DNA of 64,000 nucleotides from Streptomyces sp. CB09001 (GCF_003369795.1 NZ_CP026730.1:930001-994000); one strand, 5' to 3'; positions 29,800 through 38,021 are shown, counted from the stretch's first letter. Made by a program: numbers and translations. The notes: a model not told the origin generated them from the sequence alone.

Positions 29800-30711
29800 T
29801 CAGCCCTTCAGGCCGGACGTCGCCATGCCGTCGATCAGATAGCGCTGGAAGGCCAGGAAGAAGGCGAGGACCGGCAGCAGGGCGACGAGCGACATGGCGA
29901 TCATGCCGCCGTAGTTCGCCAGGCCCTCCTGGTCCACGAACATCTTCAGGCCGAGGGAGATCGTGTACTTGCCGGGCTCGTTGAGGTAGATCAGCGGGCC
30001 CATGAAGTCGTTCCAGGAGTTGATGAAGGTGAAGATCGCGCTGGTGATCAGCGCCGGCCTGCACAGCGGGAGCACGATCGACCAGTAGATGCGGAAGTGC
30101 CCGCAGCCGTCGAGGCGGGCCGCCTCGTCCAGCTCCCGGGGGAGGTTGCGCATGAACTGCACCATCAGGAAGACGAAGAACGCCTCGGTGGCCAGGTACT
30201 TTCCCAGCAGCAGCGGGGTGTACGTGTTGATCATGTCCAGGTTGCGGAAGAGCACGTACTGCGGGATCAGCAGCACGTGGTACGGCAGCAGCAGCGTGCC
30301 GATCATCAGCGTGAACAACAGGTTGCGGCCGGCGAACCTGATCTTGGCGAAGGCGTAGGCCGTCAGCGAGCAGGACACCACGATCCCGATCACGGAACCG
30401 ACGGCGAGGAAGAGCGAGTTGACGAAGAACGTGGAGATCGAGATGTCCGCGATGCCGTCGGCGAGGCTCGTGTAGTTGTCCGTGATCGGGTCGCCGGGGA
30501 AGAGGTCCAGGCTGCCGACGATGTCGCCGCTCTCCTTGAAGGAGCCGCCGATCACCCAGAGCACCGGGTAGAGGATCACGGCGAGGACCGCCAGCGACCC
30601 GAGGTGCCAGGCGAGCGACCCGGGCAGCCCGCGCCGGAGTACGGCCGTCCTGTCGGTCCGGGGCGGTGGGGCCTCGGTGGCCGGTGTGGCGTCGGTGGCC
30701 TGCGCGCTCAT
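29800..30711 (-). CDS. Carbohydrate ABC transporter permease (MalG/LacG-like)
   Basis: This 303-residue integral membrane protein is the second permease of a CUT1-type sugar importer. It has six predicted spans. The conserved EAA loop is in LPRELDEAARLDGCGHFRIY with the G at the correct spacing, before IVLPLCRPAL. The ATG at 30711 overlaps the upstream permease stop as ATGA. No ATPase is encoded here. In Streptomyces a shared ATPase (MsiK) often serves such CUT1 systems, which is an inference here. Confidence 0.92.
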   Translation of the reverse strand: MSAQATDATPATEAPPPRTDRTAVLRRGLPGSLAWHLGSLAVLAVILYPVLWVIGGSFKESGDIVGSLDLFPGDPITDNYTSLADGIADISISTFFVNSLFLAVGSVIGIVVSCSLTAYAFAKIRFAGRNLLFTLMIGTLLLPYHVLLIPQYVLFRNLDMINTYTPLLLGKYLATEAFFVFLMVQFMRNLPRELDEAARLDGCGHFRIYWSIVLPLCRPALITSAIFTFINSWNDFMGPLIYLNEPGKYTISLGLKMFVDQEGLANYGGMIAMSLVALLPVLAFFLAFQRYLIDGMATSGLKG

Positions 30712-31706
30712 CGGCCGCCCTCCTCGTAGTGCACCCAGCGCTTCTGGGACCAGAACAGCACCGCGGTGACCAGGGCGACCGCGACCAGCAGCATCCACGC
30801 CATGGCGGAGGCCAGGCCCATGCGGCTGTTCTCGAAGCCCTGGACGTACAGGTAGCAGGTGTAGACCATCGTGCCGTCCGCGGGACCGCAGGCGTTGCCT
30901 CCGGCGCCGCCGCCGACGATGTAGGCCGAGCTGAAGATCTGGAAGGAGTGGATGGTCTCCAGCAGGACGTTGAAGAAGAGGACCGGGGAGATCATCGGCA
31001 GGGTGATGTTCCAGAACTGCCGCAGCCTCCCCGCGCCGTCCACGTCGGCCGCCTCGTACAGCTCGCGCGGGACCTGCTTCAGACCGGCCAGGAAGATGAC
31101 CATCGGGGCGCCGAACTGCCAGACGGTGAGTGCCACGAGACTGTAGATGATCAGTTCCGGGTCGCCGGTCCAGCCGCCGGCGTCGATGCCGAAGAGCTGC
31201 TGGGTACGGTCGACGACCGCGTCGTCCGAGAAGATCGCCTTCCACACGATGGCGACGGACACGCTCGCGCCGATCAGTGACGGGGCGTAGAAGGCGGCCC
31301 GGTAGAAGGCCTGTCCGCGCCGCTTCTGGGCCAGCAGCAGCGCGACACCGAGCGCCGCGATCAGCTTGATCGGCGTGCCGACGACGACGTACCAGAGCGT
31401 GATCCTGACCGAGTGGCGCCAGCGCGGGTCGCCGAACATCTCGGAGAAGTTGTCCAGGCCGATCCACCTGGGGGCGTCGAACAGGTTGTAGTCGGTGAAC
31501 GCGAAGTAGAGCGAGGCGACCATCGGGCCGGCCGTCAGCAGCAGGAACCCGGCGATCCAGGGGGACATGAACAGGTATCCGGCCAGGTTCTCCCGGCGGC
31601 CCCGCCGCTTCAGCTCGGCGGGGCGCGGAACCTTCACCGGGCCGTGCCGCGGCCCGGGGTCCGCCCGGTCCTCCAGCGCGGGAGCGTGTGTCACGGCGCT
31701 TCCCAT
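30708..31706 (-). CDS. Carbohydrate ABC transporter permease (MalF/LacF-like)
   Basis: This 332-residue membrane protein is the first permease of the same CUT1 importer. A basic cytoplasmic N-terminus (about 1-40) precedes six spans, starting with AGYLFMSPWIAGFLLLTAGP. The EAA loop is in VPRELYEAADVDGAGRLRQF, followed by NITLPMISPV. The ATG at 31706 shares one base with the binding-protein stop (TGATG). It forms an operon with the binding protein upstream and the second permease downstream. Confidence 0.92.
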   Translation of the reverse strand: MGSAVTHAPALEDRADPGPRHGPVKVPRPAELKRRGRRENLAGYLFMSPWIAGFLLLTAGPMVASLYFAFTDYNLFDAPRWIGLDNFSEMFGDPRWRHSVRITLWYVVVGTPIKLIAALGVALLLAQKRRGQAFYRAAFYAPSLIGASVSVAIVWKAIFSDDAVVDRTQQLFGIDAGGWTGDPELIIYSLVALTVWQFGAPMVIFLAGLKQVPRELYEAADVDGAGRLRQFWNITLPMISPVLFFNVLLETIHSFQIFSSAYIVGGGAGGNACGPADGTMVYTCYLYVQGFENSRMGLASAMAWMLLVAVALVTAVLFWSQKRWVHYEEGGR

Positions 31707-33007
31707 CAGCCGGCGAGAGCCGTCTTCGACTCGGTGAAGAACTGCTCGACGGCCTCCTCGACGGACCGCGAGCCCAGCGCCATCTCCTCGGCGATGCGCA
31801 GGAACGCGGCCTCGCAGATGTCGGCCCCGTTCGGGTGCGGGGTGATCTGCTCCAGGACACCGGCCTCGACGAGCGACTCCTCGTAGGCGGCGATGGCCTT
31901 GTTGACCGGGTCGGTGGGCCGGTAGGCGTCGTACTGGGCCTGTGTGGTGGGGACACCGCGGTCGTAGCCCATGATCTTGGCGACCTCGGGGTCGTGGACC
32001 ATGAAGTCGATGAACTGGGCGACTTCCCTGGGGTGCTCGGTGCGCTTGTAGCCGCTGAGCATCAGCGAGCCGAGGTACTGGCCGGTGCGCTTGCCGTCCG
32101 TGGTGGGGATCGGCGCGAGTCCGTACTCGCTCTTGCCCTCGGAGGTGTAGCGGACGGTGAAGTTGTCCCAGGTGAACTCACTGCCGGCGAGTTCCGCGGA
32201 CAGGGCCGACTTGGGCTTGATCTGGGCGACCTTCTTGGCGTCGGCGAACAGGCCGGACTTCACACCCTGCTCCGCCTTGGTCCACCAGGTGGTCAGATCC
32301 GCCTCGGTGAAGCCGAGTCCGTCCTTGGTGAAGAAGGCCTTGCCGTTCTGGCGGAGGTACAGGTCGTAGAGGTACATGACGCCGTACATGCCGCTGTCCC
32401 CGGCCCGGCCGGTCCTGTCGCGGACCTTCGTCATCGCCTCGTCGAAGTCGTCCCACGTCCAGCCCTGTTCGGGCTTGATTCCGGCCCGGGTGTAGACGGG
32501 CTTGTCGATGACCAGCGCCATCGAGTTGGAACCCACGGGCACGCCGAGGAGCTTGCCGTCGATCTCGCCGAACTTCTCCAGGCCCGCGCGGAATCCGTCC
32601 ATGGAGAGGTTTCCCGCATCGACCTGTCCGCTCAGATCGAGCAGGACATTCTTGGCGTCGTATTTACGGAGAAATCCGATGGCAATCTGGAAGACGTCCG
32701 GTGGATTCCCCCCGGAGGCCTGGGTGTTGAACTTCTTCCAGAAGTCCGTGTACGGCTGGAAGTCGGTCTTGACCTTGATCTTCGGATACTTCTTCTCGAA
32801 GAGCGCGATGGTCTTGTTGATGCGTTCCGCCCGGTCCTCGGCGCCCCACCAGGAGTAACGGATCGTCACCGTTCCGTCTCCGGAGCCGCTGCCGCCGCCG
32901 CACGCGGTGGCCGTGGCCCCCAGTCCGGCGACAGCCAGTGAGGCCCCCGCCGCCTTGAGGATCGTGCGCCTTCCGGCCTGCCGCTCCGCATTCCCGCCCT
33001 GCTGCAT
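31706..33007 (-). CDS. Extracellular sugar-binding lipoprotein of the ABC importer
   Basis: This 433-residue solute-binding protein is of the CUT1 (cluster B) type. The N-terminus has twin Arg (RRTILKAAG, 13-21), a hydrophobic stretch and ATAC with Cys36, so it looks like a Tat-exported lipoprotein with a non-canonical lipobox. The mature protein has the SBP pattern (TIRYSWWGAEDRAERINKTI, then KEF-type repeats). The ATG at 33007 has GGGGAGG upstream. It is the first gene of the sugar operon; the promoter and operator lie just upstream. Confidence 0.9.
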   Translation of the reverse strand: MQQGGNAERQAGRRTILKAAGASLAVAGLGATATACGGGSGSGDGTVTIRYSWWGAEDRAERINKTIALFEKKYPKIKVKTDFQPYTDFWKKFNTQASGGNPPDVFQIAIGFLRKYDAKNVLLDLSGQVDAGNLSMDGFRAGLEKFGEIDGKLLGVPVGSNSMALVIDKPVYTRAGIKPEQGWTWDDFDEAMTKVRDRTGRAGDSGMYGVMYLYDLYLRQNGKAFFTKDGLGFTEADLTTWWTKAEQGVKSGLFADAKKVAQIKPKSALSAELAGSEFTWDNFTVRYTSEGKSEYGLAPIPTTDGKRTGQYLGSLMLSGYKRTEHPREVAQFIDFMVHDPEVAKIMGYDRGVPTTQAQYDAYRPTDPVNKAIAAYEESLVEAGVLEQITPHPNGADICEAAFLRIAEEMALGSRSVEEAVEQFFTESKTALAG

Positions 33008-33054
33008 ACGAGCCTCCCCGCGACGTCGCTTCCGCCTCATGAATCGTTTCAAGT

Positions 33055-33062
33055 AAGCGCTT
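33055..33062. promoter_or_regulatory. LacI-type operator at the sugar operon start site
   Basis: The palindrome AAGCGCTT sits in GTAAGCGCTTGC and lies a few bases past the expected transcription start (about 33064). AAGCGCTT cores are typical of LacI-family operators in actinobacteria. A bound repressor here would block initiation. A second dyad-like stretch, TTGAAACGATTCA, lies just downstream. Confidence 0.65.
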
Positions 33063-33070
33063 GCTGGCAC

Positions 33071-33099
33071 AAGGTACGGAGGGCCCACGGGTGCGTCAA
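33071..33099 (-). promoter_or_regulatory. Promoter of the sugar-binding-protein operon
   Basis: On the minus strand, TTGACG (33099-33094) is the -35 and TACCTT (33076-33071) the -10, with 17 bases between them, close to the HrdB-type consensus TTGACA/TANNNT. The operator AAGCGCTT lies just downstream of -10, about 50 bases before the start codon at 33007. Confidence 0.6.
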
Positions 33100-33315
33100 T
33101 GATTCGGACAGGAATTGATGGACGGGGGTCGCGACCGGTCCGGCACTCCGTTCGGGAAACGCCGTCCGGCGCCCGGGAGAACCCACAGGTCGGCGCGGTG
33201 CGACCGACCGGCCGAACAGCCGCGGGGCCGCGGAGAGCCGTGACTCCGAAGGTCACGGTTGGGTGAAGGCGGGCGGATGCGGAATGCCCGGGCACCTGGG
33301 CTCGGCACACACGAA

Positions 33316-33349
33316 GGCGGCCCGGCTCACGATCGTGAGCCGGGCCGCC
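33316..33349 (-). terminator. 15-bp hairpin downstream of tRNA-Val copy 2
   Basis: GGCGGCCCGGCTCAC and its complement flank a GATC tetraloop, ending 12 bases from the tRNA 3' end. It probably terminates the tRNA transcript on the minus strand. Confidence 0.75.
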
Positions 33350-33360
33350 TGATGATCCGG

Positions 33361-33432
33361 TGGGCGATACTGGGTTCGAACCAGTGACCTCTTCGGTGTG
33401 AACGAAGCGCTCTCCCACTGAGCTAATCGCCC
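33361..33432 (-). tRNA. tRNA-Val (CAC), copy 2
   Basis: It is identical over all 72 bases to the copy at 25688-25759 and has the same orientation. The anticodon is CAC, the discriminator A, with no encoded CCA. Identity with copy 1 extends one to two bases beyond the tRNA on each side (33360-33434). Confidence 0.97.
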
Positions 33433-33532
33433 GGACGCAGGGAGAACATTACCCCATGTCAGAGCCACCGGTGACCAGCGGAGGCCACGCCGACGCACCC
33501 GTGCGGGCGGTCGGGCGCACCCCCGCGGGCGG

Positions 33533-33985
33533 TCACTGGTCCTTGATCTTCCACGGCAGCTCGAGGCCGAACTTCCAGAGGTAGATCCCGGCCAGCACGG
33601 CGACGATCACCACGCCGATCGAGGTCAGGATGATGTTCCGGCGCCGCACCTTCGGATCGAGGGCACGCTGCGCCGCCTCGGTGACCTTGCGCTTGGTCCA
33701 GCGCAGCACCAGCTGGGCCCAGACGAACTCGGTCGCCCAGATCGCCATGCCGCCGAAGATCACGACCCAGCCCGGTCCGGGCAGCACCAGCATGGCGACG
33801 CCGGCCAGCACCACCGCGAGGCCGACGACGAAGACGCCGACCTGCCAGCTCAGGTGCAGCGCACGGCGCGCCTTGACGAATTCCGGTGCCCGCGAACCGA
33901 GCGCTCGCTCGGCCGTGGCCTCGTCCGTCCCCGTACGGTCTGCCGCCACGGCCGCCTCGCCGGGCTTGTTACTCCCCGTGTTCAT
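33533..33985 (-). CDS. PGPGW-domain (TIGR02611-like) membrane protein
   Basis: This 150-residue protein starts at an ATG at 33985. A charged N-terminus leads into two adjacent membrane spans around VGVFVVGLAVVLAGVAMLVLP and the family tag LPGPGWVVIFGGMAIWATEF. A third span lies near the C-terminus. The PGPGW motif names the family, but its function is unknown. It is divergent from ssgB, with 191 bases between them. Confidence 0.85.
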   Translation of the reverse strand: MNTGSNKPGEAAVAADRTGTDEATAERALGSRAPEFVKARRALHLSWQVGVFVVGLAVVLAGVAMLVLPGPGWVVIFGGMAIWATEFVWAQLVLRWTKRKVTEAAQRALDPKVRRRNIILTSIGVVIVAVLAGIYLWKFGLELPWKIKDQ

Positions 33986-34176
33986 ACGGCCAAACACTAC
34001 CGGAGCGAAACCTGTCACCGGAATGGGCGCAGGACCCGAACGGTCCGTCGGCCGGAAGAGTTACGTAAACACACGCAAAACACTCAGAGGGGTTTACAAC
34101 GGCACCGTAGGTGGCATGTCGATTTCGCCGACGTGCGAATCCCCGAGCGCACACTGAGCGAAAGGCCCTGGCGCTT

Positions 34177-34590
34177 ATGAACACCACGGTCAGCTGCGAG
34201 CTGCACCTGCGCCTCGTTGTGTCGAGCGAGTCCTCCCTGCCTGTCCCCGCAGGCCTGCGGTACGACACGGCCGACCCCTACGCCGTGCACGCCACCTTCC
34301 ACACCGGAGCCGAGGAGACCGTCGAGTGGGTGTTCGCCCGCGACCTCCTCGCCGAAGGTCTCCACCGTCCCACCGGCACCGGCGACGTCCGAGTCTGGCC
34401 GTCCCGCAGTCACGGCCAGGGCGTCGTGTGCATCGCTCTCAGCTCCCCGGAGGGCGAGGCACTGCTCGAGGCCCCGGCGCGGGCCCTGGAGTCCTTCCTG
34501 AAGCGCACAGACGCCGCCGTGCCCCCCGGCACGGAACACCGGCACTTCGATCTCGATCAGGAGCTCTCGCACATCCTGGCGGAAAGCTAG
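34177..34590 (+). CDS. ssgB: Sporulation-specific cell division regulator SsgB
   Basis: SsgB localises FtsZ at sporulation septa with SsgA. The 137-residue length is exactly right for Streptomyces SsgB. MNTTVSCELHLRLVVSSESS at the N-terminus and the C-terminal acidic tail are recognisable. The ATG at 34177 is about 13 bases after AAAGG. ssgB of S. coelicolor is reported to depend on the stress sigma factor sigma-H. A possible -35-like GTTTAC occurs at 34092-34097, but no convincing -10 is clear. It is divergent from the PGPGW gene. Confidence 0.97.
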   Translation: MNTTVSCELHLRLVVSSESSLPVPAGLRYDTADPYAVHATFHTGAEETVEWVFARDLLAEGLHRPTGTGDVRVWPSRSHGQGVVCIALSSPEGEALLEAPARALESFLKRTDAAVPPGTEHRHFDLDQELSHILAES

Positions 34591-34869
34591 GGCGGGGCCC
34601 CGCGTGAAGCCGCCCGTCGCCGTCGACTCGGGGTGACGGCACGGGCCCGGACAACCGCATACGGCACACACGGCGTCGTCGCCGCGGATCTCCCGCGGGG
34701 GCGACGCCGCCGCGTGCGCGGCGGCGGGGAACGAAGACGGGCCGGCCGCCGTTGTAGAGGCAACCGACGACCGGGACCGGCTCGCGGCCGGTTCGCCCGC
34801 CGCGCGAGCCACTACCATCGGCCAGCATCGGCGGGCGCCCGCCCGACCCCCCAGGCCAGGGAGCGAAAC
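34591..34869. other. Gap between ssgB and the CGNR gene
   Basis: This 279-base gap holds no gene. It contains GC-rich short repeats of CCGCGG/GCGACG type and probably a promoter for the CGNR gene. No terminator with a long stem was identified. Confidence 0.5.
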
Positions 34870-35430
34870 GTGCTGATCACCCACGACACCCGGTGCGCGC
34901 TCGACACCGTGGTGGATCTGGTGAACACCGTGCCGGAGGACGAATCGGCTCCGGACGGGCTGGCGGACGTCCCGGCCCTCCAGGAATTCGTGGGAACGCA
35001 CGAAATCAGCGACGTCGGTGTGCTCACGGAACTCGATCTCTCGGCGGTGCGGAGGATTCGCGCGCGGTTCGCGGCGGTCTTCGCCGCTCCGGACGCCCGG
35101 ACCGCCGCGGGACTGATCAACGACCTCGTCGCGGCCGCCGGCACCACACCCCGGCTGACCGACCACGACGGCTACGACTGGCACGTCCACTATTTCGCGC
35201 CCGGCGCCTCCGTCGCGGACCACCTGACGGCGGACTGCGGGATGGCCCTGGCGTTCTTCGTGGTGGCCGGGGAGCAGGAGCGGCTGCGGCGGTGCGAGGC
35301 CCCCGACTGCCGGCGCGCCTTCGTCGACCTCTCCCGGAACCGCTCGCGGCGGTACTGCGACAGCCGCACCTGCGGAAACCGCTTGCACGTGGCCGCCTAC
35401 CGGGCCCGGCGCAAGGAGGCGGCGGGCTGA
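34870..35430 (+). CDS. CGNR zinc-finger / ABATE-domain regulator
   Basis: This 186-residue protein starts at a GTG at 34870 with GGGAGCG upstream. The N-terminal ABATE domain (DTVVDLVNTVP...) is followed by the C-terminal CGNR zinc finger: RRCEAPDCRRAFVD, then RRYCDSRTCGNRLHVAAYRA. The Cys residues are all present. The family is thought to act as stress-linked transcription regulators. It follows ssgB in the same direction, so a role near development is possible but unproven. Confidence 0.9.
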   Translation: MLITHDTRCALDTVVDLVNTVPEDESAPDGLADVPALQEFVGTHEISDVGVLTELDLSAVRRIRARFAAVFAAPDARTAAGLINDLVAAAGTTPRLTDHDGYDWHVHYFAPGASVADHLTADCGMALAFFVVAGEQERLRRCEAPDCRRAFVDLSRNRSRRYCDSRTCGNRLHVAAYRARRKEAAG

Positions 35431-35510
35431 CACCGCCCTTCGGGGCCGGTGCGGACGCGGGGACGGCGACGCGGCCCCCGGCGGGTGGCGCCGGGGAGCG
35501 CGGGTACGGC

Positions 35511-35690
35511 TCACAGCAACAGCAGATCGTGCAACGAAGCCATGAGCAGCAGACACCCGATCACCGCTAGGAAGATCATGAGCGGTGGCTGGGAAAGGGC
35601 GAAGAGGCAGCCGCGTGGTTCGTCCTGCACCCGCGCGGTTTCGCTCTGTCTCGTGTCCAGCTGGGAATCCAGCTGAGTGGTGTCCGGCAT
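35511..35690 (-). CDS. 59-residue single-span membrane peptide, function unknown
   Basis: This short open frame runs from ATG 35690 to TGA 35511. The first about 35 residues are hydrophilic (MPDTTQLDSQ...), then PPLMIFLAVIGCLLLMASL forms one membrane span, and HDLLLL ends it. GGCGAG lies directly before the ATG, so the ribosome-binding site is weak or the message is leaderless. It converges on the CGNR gene. Support is from the clean hydrophobic segment and high third-position GC. Confidence 0.55.
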   Translation of the reverse strand: MPDTTQLDSQLDTRQSETARVQDEPRGCLFALSQPPLMIFLAVIGCLLLMASLHDLLLL

Positions 35691-35851
35691 CTCGCCGCGA
35701 TGATGACGCAGCGGGTGGGGTTTACGCGATCAACACGCCCGTTATGACCGGCTGTTGGTTGAATGTCGCAATGTCCGGTCGGATCGTGATCATTCCGGAG
35801 CACGGGCTGTCGGGCTCGGACCGCTGTGCCGTTCAGCCCCGGAGGCCGGCC

Positions 35852-35935
35852 GTCACGTCCCGTGCCTCATGTCCCGTGTCTCATGTCCCGTGTCTCATGT
35901 CCCGTGGCTCAGATCCCGTGGCTCAGATCCCGTGC
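35852..35935. repeat. Six 14-bp tandem repeats spanning the end of a minus-strand gene
   Basis: Units (35852, 35866, 35880, 35894, 35908, 35922) follow CTCATGTCCCGTGT with small changes (CTCAGATCCCGTGG in two). The first unit, counted in transcription direction, encodes HGI and the stop of the gene at 35923. The unit is 14 bases, so the array would shift frame if it were translated. Confidence 0.9.
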
Positions 35936-36378
35936 TTCTTGAGGATGGCCTCGATGTCGCTGAAGTCGTCGTCACCGCCCCCGGACGCCTTTGCCGGGCG
36001 GGAGGCGGGCCGGCCGGCGGGCCGGGGGGAGCCCGATCCGAGGGAGGGGGCGGAGGCCTCCGGAGCCACCGCATCGCGCTGTGCCGCGGCCCGGGCCTCC
36101 TTGCGCTCCTTGCGGGTGCCGCCGCGGCGGCGCTCCACCGCGCGTGTGGTCATGAAGAGCACCCAGGCCACGCCCAGCACCCCGAAGCCGGCCCAGGCCA
36201 CCGGGCTGAAGGCCGTGTCGGCCAGCCACTCGACGACCCCGGTCATGACCAGGCCGATCGGGACCAGCGAGTAGGCCGCGATACGGGCAGCGGTCAGGAA
36301 ACGCCTGCGGTACGCGGTGACCGCCGCGATGCCCAGGCCCGCCGCGGACACCGCGGAACAGACGGTCTCGGCAATCAT
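35923..36378 (-). CDS. Small membrane protein with basic/low-complexity tail
   Basis: This 151-residue protein starts at an ATG at 36378 with GGAGG five bases upstream. Three membrane spans (about 5-22, 33-55 and 58-78) precede an Arg/Ala/Pro/Ser-rich tail. The C-terminus DDDFSDIEAILKKHGI is a conserved-looking acidic/helical tag. I do not recognise the family. It is divergent from the DsbA-like gene. Its last codons lie in a 14-bp tandem repeat. Confidence 0.8.
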   Translation of the reverse strand: MIAETVCSAVSAAGLGIAAVTAYRRRFLTAARIAAYSLVPIGLVMTGVVEWLADTAFSPVAWAGFGVLGVAWVLFMTTRAVERRRGGTRKERKEARAAAQRDAVAPEASAPSLGSGSPRPAGRPASRPAKASGGGDDDFSDIEAILKKHGI

Positions 36379-36570
36379 CCGGTCCTCCAGGGCTGGGCTC
36401 GGTCGGGCACGAGTACTTCGTCCCTTCCATCCTGCACCGTCCGCCCGCCGCGGGGCCATGCCGGAGGACCGAGATCAGGGAGATCTCGGGGTCGGCTCCT
36501 CCGCAGGTGCTGGTGGGCGTGGTCACGACGCCGGTTGGGGCGTCGTGCCGCTGGCTGGGAGGATGGGGGC

Positions 36571-37083
36571 ATGAGCGACTCCTCCCCCGCCCGTCCCGCC
36601 GTGCCCGTCCTCGACGTCTGGTGCGAGCTGCAGTGCCCGGACTGCCACACCGCCCTGGACGACCTCCGCGCTCTACGGGCCCGCTACGGCGACCGTCTGG
36701 AGGTGCGGCTGCGGCACTTCCCGCTGGAGAAGCACAAGCACGCCTTCGCCGCCGCGCAGGCCGCCGAGGAGGCCGTCGCCCAGGGCCGGGGCTGGCCGTA
36801 CGCCGAAGCGGTCCTGGACCGGGTCGGGGAGCTGGACCGTGGGGGAGAACCCTTCCTGGTAGAGATCGCCCGGGAACTGGGACTGGACGCCGAGGAGTTC
36901 GACACGGCGCTCATCGACGGCCGGCACATCCTGATCGTCGACGCCGACCAGGCCGAGGGCAAGGCGATCGGCGTGACCGGCACCCCCACGTACGTGATCG
37001 GCGGCGAGCGCCTCGACGGCGGCAAGAGCCAGGAAGGGCTCCGCGAGCGCATCGAGGAGATCGCGGACCGGCTGCTGGCCTAG
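36571..37083 (+). CDS. DsbA/thioredoxin-like oxidoreductase
   Basis: This 170-residue protein starts at an ATG at 36571 after GGGAGGATGG. The active site CPDC (Cys22, Cys25) in WCELQCPDCHTAL and the cis-Pro in GVTGTPTYVIGG are those of the DsbA/FrnE-like thioredoxin fold. No signal peptide is visible, so it is cytoplasmic. The substrate is unknown. It lies convergent with a GNAT gene, 68 bases apart. Confidence 0.88.
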   Translation: MSDSSPARPAVPVLDVWCELQCPDCHTALDDLRALRARYGDRLEVRLRHFPLEKHKHAFAAAQAAEEAVAQGRGWPYAEAVLDRVGELDRGGEPFLVEIARELGLDAEEFDTALIDGRHILIVDADQAEGKAIGVTGTPTYVIGGERLDGGKSQEGLRERIEEIADRLLA

Positions 37084-37151
37084 GCCCTGTCGTCACATTC
37101 CCGGCGTCCGCCCGGAGCGCGGGCTCGGCGGCGTCGGATCGCCGCCCGCCG

Positions 37152-37976
37152 TCACAGCAGCGGCTTGCAGTAGCTGTACCGCGTGGTCTCGTAGCCGAGC
37201 GACTCGTAGAGCCGCTCGGCGGCGGTGTTCCCCGCGAAGACGTTGAGGCCGATCAGGGAGCGGCCGGCGGTGACCGCCTGGGCCTCGGCCAGCAGCATCA
37301 GGGTGCGGCCGTGTCCCCGGCCCCGGTGCGGAGCGTCGGCCTCGACGTCGAAGACGAAGGCCCGGTCCTCGCGCAGTGCCAGCCACAGGGTCCCGACTCG
37401 CTCGCCCTCGTGCTCCAACACGCTGAACCGCATGTTCTCGGTGGCCGGCCCCCGAGGCAGCAGCACTTCGTGATCGCGGCGGGCCTTCGCGTGCGCGTCG
37501 GCCTCGGGCACGCCCCGCTCCATCCAGGTCCGGGCGTAGCGCTCCGACTCGTACGCGTGCCAGGCGGCGAAGTCCTCGGGCGTCATGGGCCGCGCCCGGC
37601 TGCCCGGGGGCAGGGTGGGCGGGGCGTCGCCGAGCGGCTTGGCCATGGCGCGGTTGCGTACGGCGTAACCGAGTGCCTGCGCGAGCCGCGAGCCCGCCTC
37701 GGCGTCGCCGGCGACGCCCGCCTCGATCTGCCGGCAGCCCCAGGCGCGTGCCACCTCCTCCGCGGCGAGCGCGGCCACCGTGCCCCGGCCGCGTCGGCGG
37801 TCCGGCTCGTCGACGCGCAGCTTGTGGATCACGGCCACCGAGTCGCCGAGGGAGGGCGAGGTGCCGAGGTGCAGCACGCCGACGGGACGGCTGTTCACAC
37901 ACACCTGGTAGTGGCGCGAACGGGTCCCGTCGGCTGCGCGCTGGAGCGGCTCGGTCGGCCGCAGGGTCGTGGTCAT
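37152..37976 (-). CDS. Tandem-GNAT acetyltransferase (two domains)
   Basis: This 274-residue protein has two GNAT modules. The first has RRRGRGTVAALAAEEVARAWG (about 63-83) and the second has HRGRGHGRTLMLLAEAQAV and AERLYESLGYETTRY. The ATG at 37976 fits the first domain. Substrate unknown; the double layout resembles MshD-like acetyltransferases, but I cannot claim that identity. Upstream lies pabC, in the same direction. Confidence 0.85.
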   Translation of the reverse strand: MTTTLRPTEPLQRAADGTRSRHYQVCVNSRPVGVLHLGTSPSLGDSVAVIHKLRVDEPDRRRGRGTVAALAAEEVARAWGCRQIEAGVAGDAEAGSRLAQALGYAVRNRAMAKPLGDAPPTLPPGSRARPMTPEDFAAWHAYESERYARTWMERGVPEADAHAKARRDHEVLLPRGPATENMRFSVLEHEGERVGTLWLALREDRAFVFDVEADAPHRGRGHGRTLMLLAEAQAVTAGRSLIGLNVFAGNTAAERLYESLGYETTRYSYCKPLL

Positions 37977-38021
37977 CACGGCAGTTCTACCCGCCGTGGA
38001 CGAGAACGTCAGCCGAATATC

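Larger units (their letters stand above)
33008..33360. other. Regulatory gap upstream of the sugar operon
   Basis: This 353-base gap has no gene I can support. It contains, toward the operon, a promoter and a palindromic operator, and toward the tRNA a 15-bp hairpin. The middle (33100-33315) shows no clear signal. No regulator gene for the operon is present in the window. Confidence 0.7.

Noticed and set aside
30666-31280. A 204-codon plus-strand frame
   Set aside because: It is antisense to the two sugar permease genes and shows only Asp/Gly/His/Arg-rich low complexity.
25687-33434. An integrative element inserted at a tRNA-Val gene
   Set aside because: There is no integrase, relaxase or phage gene between the two tRNAs, and the genes have normal Streptomyces composition. 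The tRNA duplication is reported only as a possible recombination boundary.
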